The notes below the pieces were generated by a model. The model saw only the letters and a list, made by a program, of their open reading frames with translations, was not told the origin of the DNA and did no database searches. Position numbers and translations under genes: made by a program. Shown in pieces: positions 37,003 through 47,869 of a DNA stretch of 64,000 bases. How positions within the stretch are numbered: the stretch's first letter is position 1; each line of letters opens with the position of its first letter. Origin of the DNA: Gonapodya sp. JEL0774 (lineage: Eukaryota > Monoblepharomycota > Monoblepharidomycetes > Monoblepharidales > Gonapodyaceae); assembly GCA_027604505.1 (NCBI GenBank), contig JADIIX010000071.1, positions 47,784 through 111,783 of the forward strand, in the 5' to 3' direction.

Positions 37003-37422
37003 AAGTGCGGTTGAGCATTTCTCCCAAGTCTCAACCACGAAGTTGACATCTGATAAAAGTATTCGCGTCATTATTTTGTACTCAGCGACATATCAGCGAC
37101 ATAATGAATTTGGAAAGCGCTTGTTCATGTTTGAGAGTTCACCCTCTGCAATAATGAGCAGGTAGTTTGAGTTGACAAATGAGATCCATGCCTGTACACA
37201 ATCATTCGTTCGCAGCCCGTAACCATCGAAGTGGCATGCCCATATTGTGGAGCCACATACCCTCCCCGACAGCATCTGTCTAACAGCACTGCCTCACAGC
37301 CGCTTTCCAACCAGGACACATTCTTCTCGATCACCCTGTTCTCCAATCTCAGATGCCGCGTGCATGAATGGAGTTCTCACTGTGCGAGCTTGGGTGGGAG
37401 AAGGAAGGGATACCGTTGTTTT
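37003..37422. other. Convergent intergenic region
   Basis: About 420 bp between the stop codons of the Cache/HAMP gene (plus) and BLOC1S1 (minus). No kinase, cyclase or other effector exon is visible on the plus strand here. Confidence 0.4.
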
Positions 37423-38109
37423 CTATTCATCGGTTTCCGATGGTTTCGATTGGAGTGAAGGCCCTCGACCTGAAAAGACATTTGTAAGAAGACGTACAAT
37501 GCCGCAATTCATAAAGCATACATACCGTTTGCGAGTTCGATGGCAGTGACGGTTTGCAAAAGTTCCCGTTCCATTACAGACGACCAATTCTCGACATCAC
37601 CCAGTTCCTGTTTGAAATCATACAGAAATCACAGTGTAGGTGTAGGGAATGAGCAACGTTAATGATAGCAGCGAGCAGCTTTTGGTGACCATTCGATCTT
37701 CACCTTCAGAGCGGTGTCGAAGGTCACCATGAGCTCAGACCACTGCTTGATTTGCTGCTGCAACGCTTCAATGTTTCCAGCGAGTCGTTTCTCCTCCACC
37801 TCGAGTTCGCGCTCGTTGGAAAAGACTATTCCTGCCCTTTCAATGAGCGGAGTTTCACAATACATCTGTTGAGACTGAGATGGGCAGTGCGCTGATGGTA
37901 CCTTGTATTGACGCAATCTACAAGAACACTGGTGAGACTTTCCAAAGATGCCTGAGCTTCGCGGCGAAGGCGCTCTGAGGAAGTTCACAGTCGCAGAAGT
38001 GAGTTCCTTTGTCCCGTCCCTTATGAGGATGCCCTCTTACAATCGCACCTATTCGCGACTTTTCCTGAGTTTGCATGACTTGCCGCTCTTTCAAAATTTG
38101 AGCGAGCAT
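37423..38109 (-). CDS. BLOC1S1: BLOC1S1/GCN5L1-like subunit of BLOC-1/BORC
   Basis: Five small exons join in phase. They read MLAQILKERQVMQTQEKSR, ERLRREAQASLESLTSVLVD, FSNERELEVEEKRL with an IKQWSELMVTFDTALK helix, then ELGDVENWSSVMERELLQTV and a short tail to 37423. Human BLOC1S1 has MLSRLLKEHQAKQNERKEL, RREAITAATCLTEALVDHLN, YMNQRKLDHEVKTL, TGQWIGMVENFNQALK and EIGDVENWARSIELDM, so all blocks and their order match. The protein is a short helical component of BLOC-1 and BORC, which control endolysosome sorting and positioning. It shares a 150-bp upstream region with DNAAF1. Exons 1 and 2 are 38109-38049 and 37974-37902. Confidence 0.85.
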
Positions 38110-38259
38110 TGCGATTGTTTTGTCTCGAGAATCAATCGGGAAGATAACCGATTGACTGCAAGACCGATTTCAGCAGGGTGCCCACGGCCCCTCCAAGCTG
38201 CCCAGTGACCAAAGGAACTTTGAAGCTCATCACCAGTTGGAATTCCGTCAAGATCGAAA
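38110..38259. promoter_or_regulatory. Shared divergent promoter of BLOC1S1 and DNAAF1
   Basis: 150 bp between start codons 38109 (minus) and 38260 (plus). No recognisable motif; an RFX-type site would be the thing to look for upstream of a ciliary gene, and none was evident by eye. Confidence 0.4.
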
Positions 38260-40453
38260 ATGCTTTCAAATTCTGGGAATCCATCTGGTGCTGGTGTAAC
38301 GCGCGCAGCATGGAGACTCCGGGACTACAAACAGACCGGGGAGAAGGGACAGACGCTCATCACGCCGGCGTATCTCAAGCAGCTTTGCAGAGAGCAGAAG
38401 CTCTATTCAACACCGGCCTTGAATGACAAGATATACCTGCACTATAAAGGTAAGAATTGTCTCTCTCGGAGGTGCTACATCGTGGAGCTAGGCTCAAATG
38501 CAAAACCTGCATGCCTTCGTCCTGTGCGTATTCGTCTACTTAACATACAGGTTTCACCAAAATCGAGAACCTCGACGAGTATACAGGTCTAAAAGCGCTA
38601 TGGATGGAAGGAAATGGAATTGGAAAGATCGAGGGTCTGGAAAATCTGACGGAACTACGTTGTCTGTGAGCTTCATGTTCCGATAAGTTTGATGACATCC
38701 ATCGCCAAGAAGCTCCTTTTCCCGCCCTTCTGCCAGCTACCTTCACCAGAACACAATCGAACGCATGGAGAACCTCGAACGCCTCGTCAATCTCGACACG
38801 CTCAGTTTGGGCAACAACCTGATTCACAAAATAGAAGGAATCGGTTCCATCGCCGGTCTCAAGACTCTTCAAATGCCAAACAACTACATTCGAACGGCAG
38901 AAGATATGAAGGGATTGCTTGAATGTCCAAGCTTGTCGTAAGTAGACCTTCTACTCGACCACCTGGGGAGCTTTTGGAACCTGTGAGAACAACCGGAACA
39001 ATCGCTACGGCAATTTGCTAGAGACAGCGTAACACATGCTCAATTGGCGCAAGTTTTGTTTCTATGCACGCGTGAAAAGGAAGCAATGAAAATGTCCACG
39101 AACGGCGAATAACCTCGCTGTGAATCTGTCGCACTACCAACAGCATTCTCGATCTTTCACACAACAAAATCGAGGACCCTACGATAATCGATGTTTTGGT
39201 TCAAATGCCCAATCTGGTGGGTGGATGTGCAAGTTCCTTTATTTGTTCTTGAAGTTCCAATGTCCACTGTGTGTCTCCCCCACCAAAGACGGTGCTCAAC
39301 CTTCAAGGCAATCCCGTCATCCGGCAAATTGAAAACTATCGTCGTCGGCTCATTGCCGGGTGCAAGAAACTGACCTATCTAGACGATAGGCCCGTATTTG
39401 AAAGTGAAAGAAAGCAAGTCGAGGCATGGTGGGTTCATTGTCACTGAGTCGGGAAGAAACGAGCGAGTGGTAGATTGATAAACCAATGATCGCAAAACAG
39501 GGCCCGCGGTGGACTCGATGCAGAGCGCGAAGAGAGGCAAAAGCAACGTGAAGAGGAGCGTGCCGAACATCAGCGAAACTTTGAAGGTAATGTATTGTTT
39601 TGTTCGTTGAGGGGGTTCTGCAACTGATCACAAGATTCCCATCGACGAACACCCCTACTATCCACTCCTTGCAGCTCTTCTTCGAATCCAACGTGAAGCT
39701 GTCGAACGCCGTCGGGCAAGAGGGGAGGATGTCGACTCTGATCCGCGGTACGACTCTCCCCAACTTCGCCGCCTCCACGCAGACATGCTCTCGCAGATTG
39801 AGAACGACAACACCACCGTCGGTGGAGACAACGACGATAGCGACGAAGGTGAAGACGCTCAAGATGCTGCGAGCGACACCGGTGGTGGAGGTGAAACGCA
39901 TCTCCGTCAGGGGAGTGGTGCCACAGACGGAGAGGAGAGCGACAGTGGTGCATCGACGGCAGCGCAAAGTGAAGGATCAAGAAGATCGCTCACCTCAGCG
40001 CGATCTGGTGATACGGCCGTCCGAACACCATCGAATGTTCCAGTGCGAAGGTTTAGAGAGGTGGATGTCACCGGTCGGGCAGTCGCGGGGGACGCAGATG
40101 CCGAGAACGACACCGCTTCGGAAGCTGGGAGTGAGAGAAGCGGGGCTACTGTGCAGGAAGAAAGGGCGATTGGTGAAGCTAGCGGAAGACGAGTGCTGAT
40201 TCAGGAGATCGGAGGGGAGGAGGCTGCTGTGGATTCGAGTGAAAGCAACCACGGCGATGTGCATCAAGAAGATGAGGAGAACAGAGCGGCGGAGGTGCCC
40301 CCACTCGAAGATGCGTCGGCTGTCATCGAAGAGATGAGGATGGGCGGTTCGTCAGTGGGCGAGGAGCAAGAAGACGCCGCCGACAGGTTCGCGAGGGAGA
40401 TCAGGGCCGGACCGAGGCAGGCATGGAGAGGACCAATTATCGAAGAGCTTTGA
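38260..40453 (+). CDS. DNAAF1: DNAAF1/LRRC50 (ODA7) axonemal dynein assembly factor
   Basis: An N-terminal block ([29 protein letters not shown]) precedes SDS22-type leucine-rich repeats: [60 protein letters not shown] and [18 protein letters not shown], then [10 protein letters not shown]. An LRR cap follows ([34 protein letters not shown]). The block [14 protein letters not shown] is diagnostic of DNAAF1 rather than of other LRR proteins. A charged helix ([20 protein letters not shown]) and a long acidic disordered tail end at 40453. DNAAF1 acts in the cytoplasm in preassembly of outer and inner dynein arms, so its presence implies a motile flagellum in the life cycle. Introns interrupt the repeats at several points between 38450 and 39680. 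Confidence 0.9.
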
Positions 40454-40689
40454 CATTAACCCGTAGTGCAGACTGTGTAATATAAATTTACATGCGTGGT
40501 GGGGTATACGAACATGCGCGGGCGTCCTATCGAATCACAAGACTCCGCTGGAGTTTTACAAAAACGGCATCTAGGATCCCTCTGAGACTTTCCTGCTCGT
40601 GCTTAGAAAAGCGTTCGTCTCGACACTCAGACAAAACCTATTCAGGTCAAAGTGGGTTCAATGTCATCGATGCGGAACTGATTGACATT

Positions 40690-43600
40690 CTACAGCCTCT
40701 GAGAAAGACTCACTGAGAGCTGCAACTGCAATTGACGCAACGCTTCCCGATCTTTCACATCCCGAGGCTCTATCGATAATCGATCTCCGAACACCACGTC
40801 GTGGAGAAGGGACACGACGTGGGCGACGTCGGCGAAGGTAGATGAGGGATCTGCGAGTGGTAACGACAAGGACCCCTGCGGTTGCTTCACAAACAGAGAT
40901 GTTCAATTGTCGGTCTCACCTTGGAGATGCTTCGTTACAAGGGGGACAGCCTCTGAAGTGTATGAAGCACACCAGGTGCCGAGAAGGATGGCGATTTGAG
41001 CAAGCCACGGAGCTCCCTTTGCAGAATCACGGTAAATTCGAAGTCAAACCCTTCTAGAATATTATTTTCAGAATAGGATACGCGCCCACCTTCCACCCGT
41101 CTTTCGCGACAATCCACATCCCCAACCGAATGGACAACGGCGACGCCACGGAATGCAATTCTGCGTTATCTGCCAAACATTCGGGATGAGCAGCTGTGAT
41201 CGAGTTCGCTAAGCTCAGGGCACCGTAGACGGCGTCAGACGGCAGCGTTGATGTCTTTTATGCAACGAGGTGTGGTGCTACATTTGTTGGTGGGGAACAG
41301 TTGCCAAAGGGTCGGGAAACCAAGTCTCACCTGAAGACCCTCGATGAGTTCGCAGACCACGGGGAACAAAAAGTCCAGATCCCACTCTCCCATCGCGACG
41401 ATGGTTGAGATTGCCACCTTTGATTTGGTTAGAGATTGACGCGTTTTCAGTGCCTCGTGCGGATGGAACCAAAAATGAAACAAACGGTTCAGGTGACCCT
41501 CACCTCGTGAATAATCGTTCGCCTCGTCCAGAACACGAGAGGGTCCAGCTCGTTCACCGTCGTTCCGTCTTGTTTGCGTTTCTGAAATACGAGGAGGTCG
41601 ATCTCTTGTTGCATCCTCCCTTTTCACATACGAGCCCCCCGTCCCCAAACTTCATCATCTCACCTTGCTCACGTTCCTCCTCTTTGCTGCCATCGCCACA
41701 TCCAAGTCGACAAACCCCCCGCCACCGTTACCGCCACCCGACCGAATGGTCTCCAGCTCCACGGTACGGTATCCCACCAGCACGGTCCACGACAGACTCG
41801 CGAAAGCATCCCGCGAGACAAACCCTTGGGCATGCAGACGTTCAAAGGTGCCGAGTGCGTGGCCCACGATGGAGGGAGTGATGTCAGGTGCTGGGGGAGG
41901 TTGGTGTGGAGCGTGCAGGGGGTGTTGAATTCTCCCAGAGAACGAACATGGCGCGCGGAGGAAGCGCATTCTGGGCACCGTACCAAAAGAAAATGGGAAC
42001 ACTCACATGTTAGACACGCCGCCAATGATCGTAGCATACCGTCCGACACCAGTCCGAGATAATACAGCGACGCGAGGAACAGGCTCTGCAAGTCCGCGTG
42101 CCACTCCAAAAACGGGCCAAACACCGTTCCTAACCGTCGTCGATTCGCAGCGCACAAGCATAGTGAGCGGACAAACAGGAAGAAAAAAAAATATTAAAAA
42201 ACAACCTGCAAAACCACTCATTCCGACAATACTCACCACCGCCCGCGATCTCCACACACAGCACAGGCACGAGCGACGTCTGGATCGTCGCCAAAAATGC
42301 GGTTCCGAAGGGGTCCGAGTCCTCGGAAAAGGTTTCGTAGATGCGGGACCGGAGGATCGTGTTGAGTGTCAGGAGGATCATCTTTTGTGACGTGGGAGGC
42401 AGGTACGAGTGGGCGCAAACGTCAACATTGTGTTGATGGGGCAAGTAAGTGTAGACCGCCACCACTCCCGAACCCAAGCTCCCCCCCCACCCCGCCATGG
42501 CGCACACTCACCTTGGTCATGCCCGCATCCCCCGCTCTAATCTCCCACAAGAGTTTGGGCAACGACAAGGTCCACGAGCGGGCCAGGTCCTTGAGCGCGG
42601 GAGAGTCGTGGAACAAGTTGAGGGAGGGGTCGGTCTTTTGTGGGGGTGATGGGTGGTGCGAGGGGGGGGGGGGGGGGGGGGGGGGAAGAAAAGGGACCAC
42701 CCACGATGTNNNNNNNNNNGGTAAGAAAAAGGAAGCACCACGTATGTGATGGTGAGCACCAACGCATCCTCGCCCACCCCCTACGACCTGCCGCGGCCCG
42801 ACCCCACTCCACCCACCACGAGCAAATCCCTCATCATCTCCGCCGCGCCCCTCTTCACCTCCGACCCCACTTTCGCCCTCGCATACGCCTCGTACACCGC
42901 CTTGACCACCGCTTGTCTGGTCTCACTCTTCCCCGCGGCCACCACGCTTTTCACCGCCCTCGCCACCCCGTCGAAGCCGTCCCCGTCCCACCCTGCCTCC
43001 ACGACCGCCGCCACGGCGTGCGCCACACGGTCGTCGAGGGCCGTGGCCAAGGAGGCGACGGACGGGGAGGGGGACGGGGAGGATGAGGATCGGAGGAGCG
43101 GTGTGATGGACGCGGCGATGTGGGCCAGGGACGCGTCCCACGCGAGCAGGTCGGCGAGAGATACGGACTGTGGTGCCGCGCTGCGGAACGGAAAGTGGAC
43201 CGCGACGGTCTTGGCCAGGCCGAGGAACGCGTCGACGAGCCAGGCCGAGTCCACCATGTTGCGGTTGTGGTGGTGGTGGTGGTAGTTGTAGCGCACGGCC
43301 TCGGCGTACCGTGCCCAGAGCACCGCGAGCAGGTCCAGAATCCTCGCGAGGAGGAGGGTGCAGGTGGCGAGCTGGGCGGGTGATCTTGCCGACGCGAGGA
43401 ACACGGTGGGTGCGGTTTCGACCCAGAGAGAGGTGAGGAGGGGGTGCAGGAGGGAGAGCAGGTGGGGGGGTGAAGTGGTGCTGCGCGTGGTGTGCGACGA
43501 CCCGCTGCCAGTCCCGGTCCCTGTCCCAGTCCCTGTTCCTGTCCCTGTCCATCCGCCAATTGCCCGAGAGTGCGTCTGCCCCGGCACAGCCATGGTCAAT

Positions 43601-45716
43601 CTCCCCGTTCCGCCTCCCGTTCCCGATACACCCCCACTCCCGCCGCCCACGCCACCCCCCCACCCCCCCGGCCCCGCCGTGTCCACGGCCGGCACGGCGG
43701 GGTCCTCGAGGATGTCGAGGCCCGAATAGACGAGGAGTGTGGGGAAGGGGGTGGGGCTTGGTGGGTGGGAGGGGTGTGATGGGGAAGCGGAAAGAGCAGG
43801 AGGACGGACGAGGAGGAGGATGGTGGAGAGGAGGTCGAGGCGGAACTTTGGGGTTGGGGAGGGGGTGCGGGAGGAACGTGTGTGAGCGGGAAAGAAGCAA
43901 CAAGGGCTGTGAGTCGGTGCGGTCGCCCAGTGTGCACAGTGTGCCACGCATCGCACCATCCGAGAACCCATCCCCGAGTTCACGACCACAAACCCCAAAA
44001 GCCCAAACCCAAAACCCCAAACCCCAAACCCCAAACCCAAGCCCCACCTTGTTCGTCCCCAACACACTCCTAGGGTTTGTCACCAGAACCGGTCCCTGGT
44101 TCTGTCCCTGGTTCTGGTTCTGGTTCTGCACGTCCCTGTGTCCCTGTGTCGACGACGACGCCGAGGCGGATGTGGATGTGGAGGCGGGTGCGGAAGAGGA
44201 GGAGGAGGAGGTTTCGGAGGATACGAGGAGGGACACGAGGAGGGGGAGGAGCTGCGTGTGTGTGTGTGTGTGTGTGCGGGGTGTGCGGAGGGGGTGTTAT
44301 GGTGGGGTCACACATGGGCACACAAACACAAGAGTCGAACAGCACGCCCCACGGCCACGGCCAGGGCACGGGCCCACGGCAAACCGCATCAACCAACCCA
44401 CCGTCTCGGCGTACCCCTCACCCTCACCGTCACCGTCACTCTCGGGCACCCCATACCGTCCCCCGCGGCCCACCCCACCGCCGGCCGGCACGACGACCCC
44501 GCCCCTGACGAGCACCTCGACGACGCGCACGCCGTCCGCGCGCACGTCTTCCAATATGTGGGACAGCGCGGCTGCCGCGTGGGAGACGAGGGTTTTTGCG
44601 GTGGCAGGGGGTAGCAGCAGGTGGTGGGCACCAGCACCACCTGCACCTACCCCTGAACCTGACCCTGCACCTGCACCTGAACCTCCACCTCCACCTCGGC
44701 CAACGCCGTTGCCGTTGCTGAGAGCGAGCAGGGCGTCGAGAGTGTCCCGGCAGGCGGCGCGGACCTGGTCGTCGTGGTCGGAGAGGAGCGGGGCGATGCG
44801 GGAGAGGATGGAGGGGAGGTGGGGGAGGAGGGCTTGCGGGGGGTGGAGTTGGAGGAGGGAGGACAGGGAGAGGAGGGAGGCTGGGGGAGGGGGAAGGGGG
44901 AGCGGGGTTGGGGAGGGAAAGCGGGGTTGGGGGAGAGTGAAGGGTGAGGGTTCGTCAGCGAGCGCCTGTTGCGGCCTGGTTCCCCGACCGGTGGAACCCC
45001 CGCGACCCTCGCCACCGGTGACTTCAACCACCCACATTTCCTGGTTCCTGCGGCATAGTGTCTGACGAGGGACAGGAGGTCCTTGAGCGACTGGTTCTTG
45101 ATCTTGATGTCGTCGAGGGACGATGCGGAGGCGGAGGAGGGGTCGGGGGCGGCGGGGAGGTCGGATGAGGAGGGGTGATGGGGGTCTGGGCGGGAGGGAG
45201 GTGGCTGGGCGAGGGAGATGGATTGGATGGGGACGATGACGGCTTTGGGTGAGGGGGTGAAGGGGGTGAGGGGGTGGTTGAAGGGGAGAGAGGGGAGAGA
45301 GGGGAGAGAGGGGAGAGAAGTGTAAGAGGGGAGATGAGGGGGAGACCAGTGTGGGGTACCTTTTGTCTTCAAGTTTATGATTGTCTCCTTTGCCTGAGCT
45401 GCGGACTTGTGAGAGTTTCCGAGCTTGAGTTTTGCTTTCTATTTGGGGTGGGTGGGTGGGATGGAGTGGAGTGGAGAGATGGGAAGGGGGATGAGAAAGG
45501 GGGAAGGGTGGATGGGAAAGGGGGATGGGAAGGGTGGCGGATGGAAGGGGCAAAGGGAAGGGGGCACGGAAGAGGGAAGAGGGAAGGGGGAAGAGGGAAG
45601 GGGGAAGGGGAAAGGGGGAATGGGAAGTGGGAGAACGACACACTTGAAGGGGAGTGCAGGCCACAGACCTTGAAGTCCGGTTCATGTTTCCCCTTTTTCT
45701 TCTTGCCCCCTCCCAT
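40690..45716 (-). CDS. IPI1/TEX10-like pre-60S ribosome biogenesis protein (Rix1 complex)
   Basis: Starts at 45716 with GGGKKKKGKHEPDFK, followed by exon 2 (from 45438) with AKLKLGNSHKSAAQAKETI and INLKTK, then VIVPIQSISLAQP and IKIKNQSLKDLLSLVRHY. This is the N-terminal signature of IPI1/TEX10, a nucleolar subunit of the Rix1 (PELP1-TEX10-WDR18) complex that prepares the pre-60S particle. Helical ARM-like repeats follow (LLPHLPSILSRIAPLLSDHD, QVRAACRDTLDALLAL), then several hundred residues of leucine-rich helices down to 40690, for example SDAVYGALSLANSIT near 41.2 kb. The length is nearer TEX10 than yeast Ipi1. The chain carries Thr-Gly and poly-His runs. Introns are C/T-rich; internal exon edges, especially 41.2-44.3 kb, and whether the C-terminal third belongs to the same gene, are not proved. 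A sequencing gap at 42710 lies inside it. Confidence 0.7.
42662..42719. other. G24 homopolymer followed by a 10-N assembly gap
   Basis: 42662-42685 is an uninterrupted run of 24 G. Ten N (42710-42719) follow 24 bp later. The real gap length is unknown; the frame of the IPI1/TEX10-like gene cannot be trusted across it. Confidence 0.95.
43508..43552. repeat. 6/12-bp minisatellite coding for Thr-Gly repeats
   Basis: Units of the type GTCCC(T/G) and CCTGTC repeat head to tail. On the minus strand they encode alternating Gly and Thr in the IPI1/TEX10-like frame (WTGTGTGTGTG). Confidence 0.75.
43990..44045. repeat. (CCCCAAA)n-like tract
   Basis: Six or more imperfect units of CCCCAAA/CCCAAA in a row; the complement reads TTTGGGG. 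It probably lies in an intron of the IPI1/TEX10-like gene. Confidence 0.7.
44255..44276. repeat. (GT)11 microsatellite
   Basis: Eleven GT units on the plus strand, in a presumed intron of the minus-strand gene. Confidence 0.9.
45280..45640. repeat. Polypurine tracts (GGGGAGA)n and (GGGAAGA)n
   Basis: 45280-45345 repeats GGGGAGA, and 45470-45640 is almost purely purine on the plus strand, with GGGAAGAGGGAAGGGG units. Both fall in introns 1-2 of the IPI1/TEX10-like gene, where they give pyrimidine-rich RNA. Such mirror-like purine tracts can form triplex DNA in vitro. Confidence 0.7.
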
Positions 45717-45732
45717 CGATGCTGCACGCGGT

Positions 45733-45790
45733 GACCAGGGTGACCGGGGTGATCGCGGTGATCGGGGTGACCGGGTGACTCGGGGTGCAC
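45733..45790. repeat. GGTGA(C/T)(C/G)GG tandem repeat before the IPI1/TEX10-like start
   Basis: About six copies of a 9-bp unit (GGTGACCGG, GGTGATCGC, GGTGATCGG and variants) end 17 bp upstream of the start codon at 45716, in the presumed 5' UTR or promoter. Confidence 0.7.
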
Positions 45791-47869
45791 GGGCTCCAGC
45801 ACGAAGACTTTTCTCTTTTCCCACACCGCAGCAACGCCACAGCACTCAATTCAGAGTTGAACCAAAGTCACGTGACCCCATGATGGGTGTTTCTCTTACT
45901 CAGGCGCAACGCAAGCAGGCCATGAATACTCCTATCAGTCCTCTGGAAACACGGCGGTGTGGCATGACTTTGGGCTGTGTGTTGGAACTGCTGACCCCCA
46001 CCACTGCCATTTTACTCTGCCACTGAGAATGCCCTTGTGGGCCGTGGGCCACGGTATGAAACCTTGTGGTTCTGAGTTGTAAACAAGGGATTTCACAGTT
46101 CCCTCAGAAAGAGGAAGAAGGGAGAGAAAGTGGCTCAAGGATGCCATGGACAGCGATGATGCACACCAGCAGAGGGGTCCTCAACCTTGTATCTTGAAAG
46201 CTTTGGAGCTCTTTGAATGGATGACAGTGTAGGTTGCAGAGTTTGACATGATGAGAACTCACACTTGGTGCCATGTTCTATGACAAGGGGCGATGTAGAG
46301 AGTGTAGACTTATATTTGTCTCACGGTGACATTCCATCCTAAGACTCTTCAGCCTCGATCCTCATCGATTCCAACACGTCCCATCACAGCCAGCCCGTAC
46401 ACTCATTGTTGCCACACGAAGTTTTCTTACACCATGTCAGGTTCCTGCTGAGTGTATCAAAGATAAACACATACTTTTTTGATATACAAAAAAAAAAAGA
46501 AGATCTGCTCAATGAGATCTCAGTAGCTATATAGGTGCACTTGTATTCTCTTGGGATTACACAGACAAAGGTAAAGTCTCCGTGGCGGGAAAGTTTGGTG
46601 CAGTTGGTGTACAGGGGAGTGAGGAGTGCCGTGATTGGGGGGGGGGGAGGGCAAAACGACCACGGGGAGGGAGTAAGAGTGTTCCCATGTGCAGTATGGA
46701 AGGATGTGCACCGGCCCGTGTATGACCTGCGACTGGGTACTTGGCTCCCGCACCTGGCTCCCGCACCTGGCTCCCGCCCGCCCCCTCACCCGAACCACGC
46801 CGTCCCGGTCCTCCGGTCCCCCTCCACGTCCCATCCCGGCATCCCCATAGACGTTTTCGACGGGGCAAGAGTGGAGGCGGGGAAGGTTACAGCGTGGCAA
46901 AATGGGGAACGAGGTGGGTGCCGGATGCCGGATGCTGGGGGTTGGGAACGGCGGGTCGGTCGGTGGTTCAAAACGCGGAACGCCGGACAGAAGGTGGATG
47001 GACAAACGAGGATGTGGGAGCGGGGCGGGGGGAAAACAGGCCACAAGGGAGTGGAAGTGGATACATACAGCACCAGGGGGTTGTTGCAGAGGATGGTAAG
47101 AACGAACGGGGTGGTGGTTTTCTTTTTGGGGTTGAGGGGTGTGGGTTTGGGTTTCGTTTATATATATCAACCAAAATGACATGTGCATTTTTGCACCAGG
47201 TGGTTTCCGTTTCGTTCTCGTTTTCTTCTTCTTCGTTTTTTCGGGTTTCAAAAGTATCCGTGTATGTTCGTTCACCAATACACCGTGCTTGGTGGGTTTT
47301 TGTTCTTCATTCCATCGGGCACTCGGTACCCGGCTTGCTGTGCTGAGGTGCTGTTTGGCGTTCGGTCCTGATTTCCCCGTACCGCAAAACCCTCACCCGT
47401 GGTGCAGTGGTGCCCTGTTCTGGGTCCCCATCACGCCCCTGAGCCCTCCACCTCGAGCGCCTGGTGCCCGCAAACACAAACCCATCCCGCCCAGCCGCTG
47501 TCCCCGCACCGTGCCGCGAGCGGCGAGGTCGTTCGTGTTCGTCGCATCCTCCCGCCCTGCCGCGCCCGCCCACCTGGTTCTGGCCCAGCGTCACGGTCAC
47601 TCCCTGTCCGTCCTGTGCGGCAGTGGGTGGGGGGTGTGGCGCACGCGGGCCCTGGACATTGGTGGGTCGGGTGCAGGTGCCCAAGATGGGTGGTGCGTCA
47701 GACATCCCGCGTGCACCTGCGAAACCCCCGTCCCCTCCCTGTCCCCGTACTCCCCCTCGCCCTGCCCTCCCCTTCTCCCCTCTAGAACACTTGGTCCCGT
47801 CCACACTCCCGCCTCTCCCCCTCCGAGACGCAACCCCCCCAACCCCCCCCAAAAAAAGCCCCCTCCCCA
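45791..47869. other. Intergenic region, about 2.1 kb
   Basis: No supported gene. It includes the promoter of the IPI1/TEX10-like gene, a moderately AT-rich part (45.9-46.5 kb), a 12-13-bp tandem repeat of CTGGCTCCCGCAC at 46738-46780, a G10 run at 46640, and GC-rich frames on both strands that look like compositional noise. The 3' UTR of the glycosyltransferase-like gene should end here. Confidence 0.4.

Noticed and set aside
43508-43552. Regular repeats resembling a CRISPR array
   Set aside because: Units are 6-12 bp without spacers and encode Thr-Gly in a eukaryotic gene.
43470-45065. Long plus-strand open frame (531 codons)
   Set aside because: Low-complexity antisense of the IPI1/TEX10-like gene; the length is explained by lack of stops in GC-rich sequence.
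46520-47278. Minus-strand open frame of 252 codons with a GYGRG-like stretch
   Set aside because: No domain, no conserved pattern, and opposing frames of equal length; the composition alone explains it.
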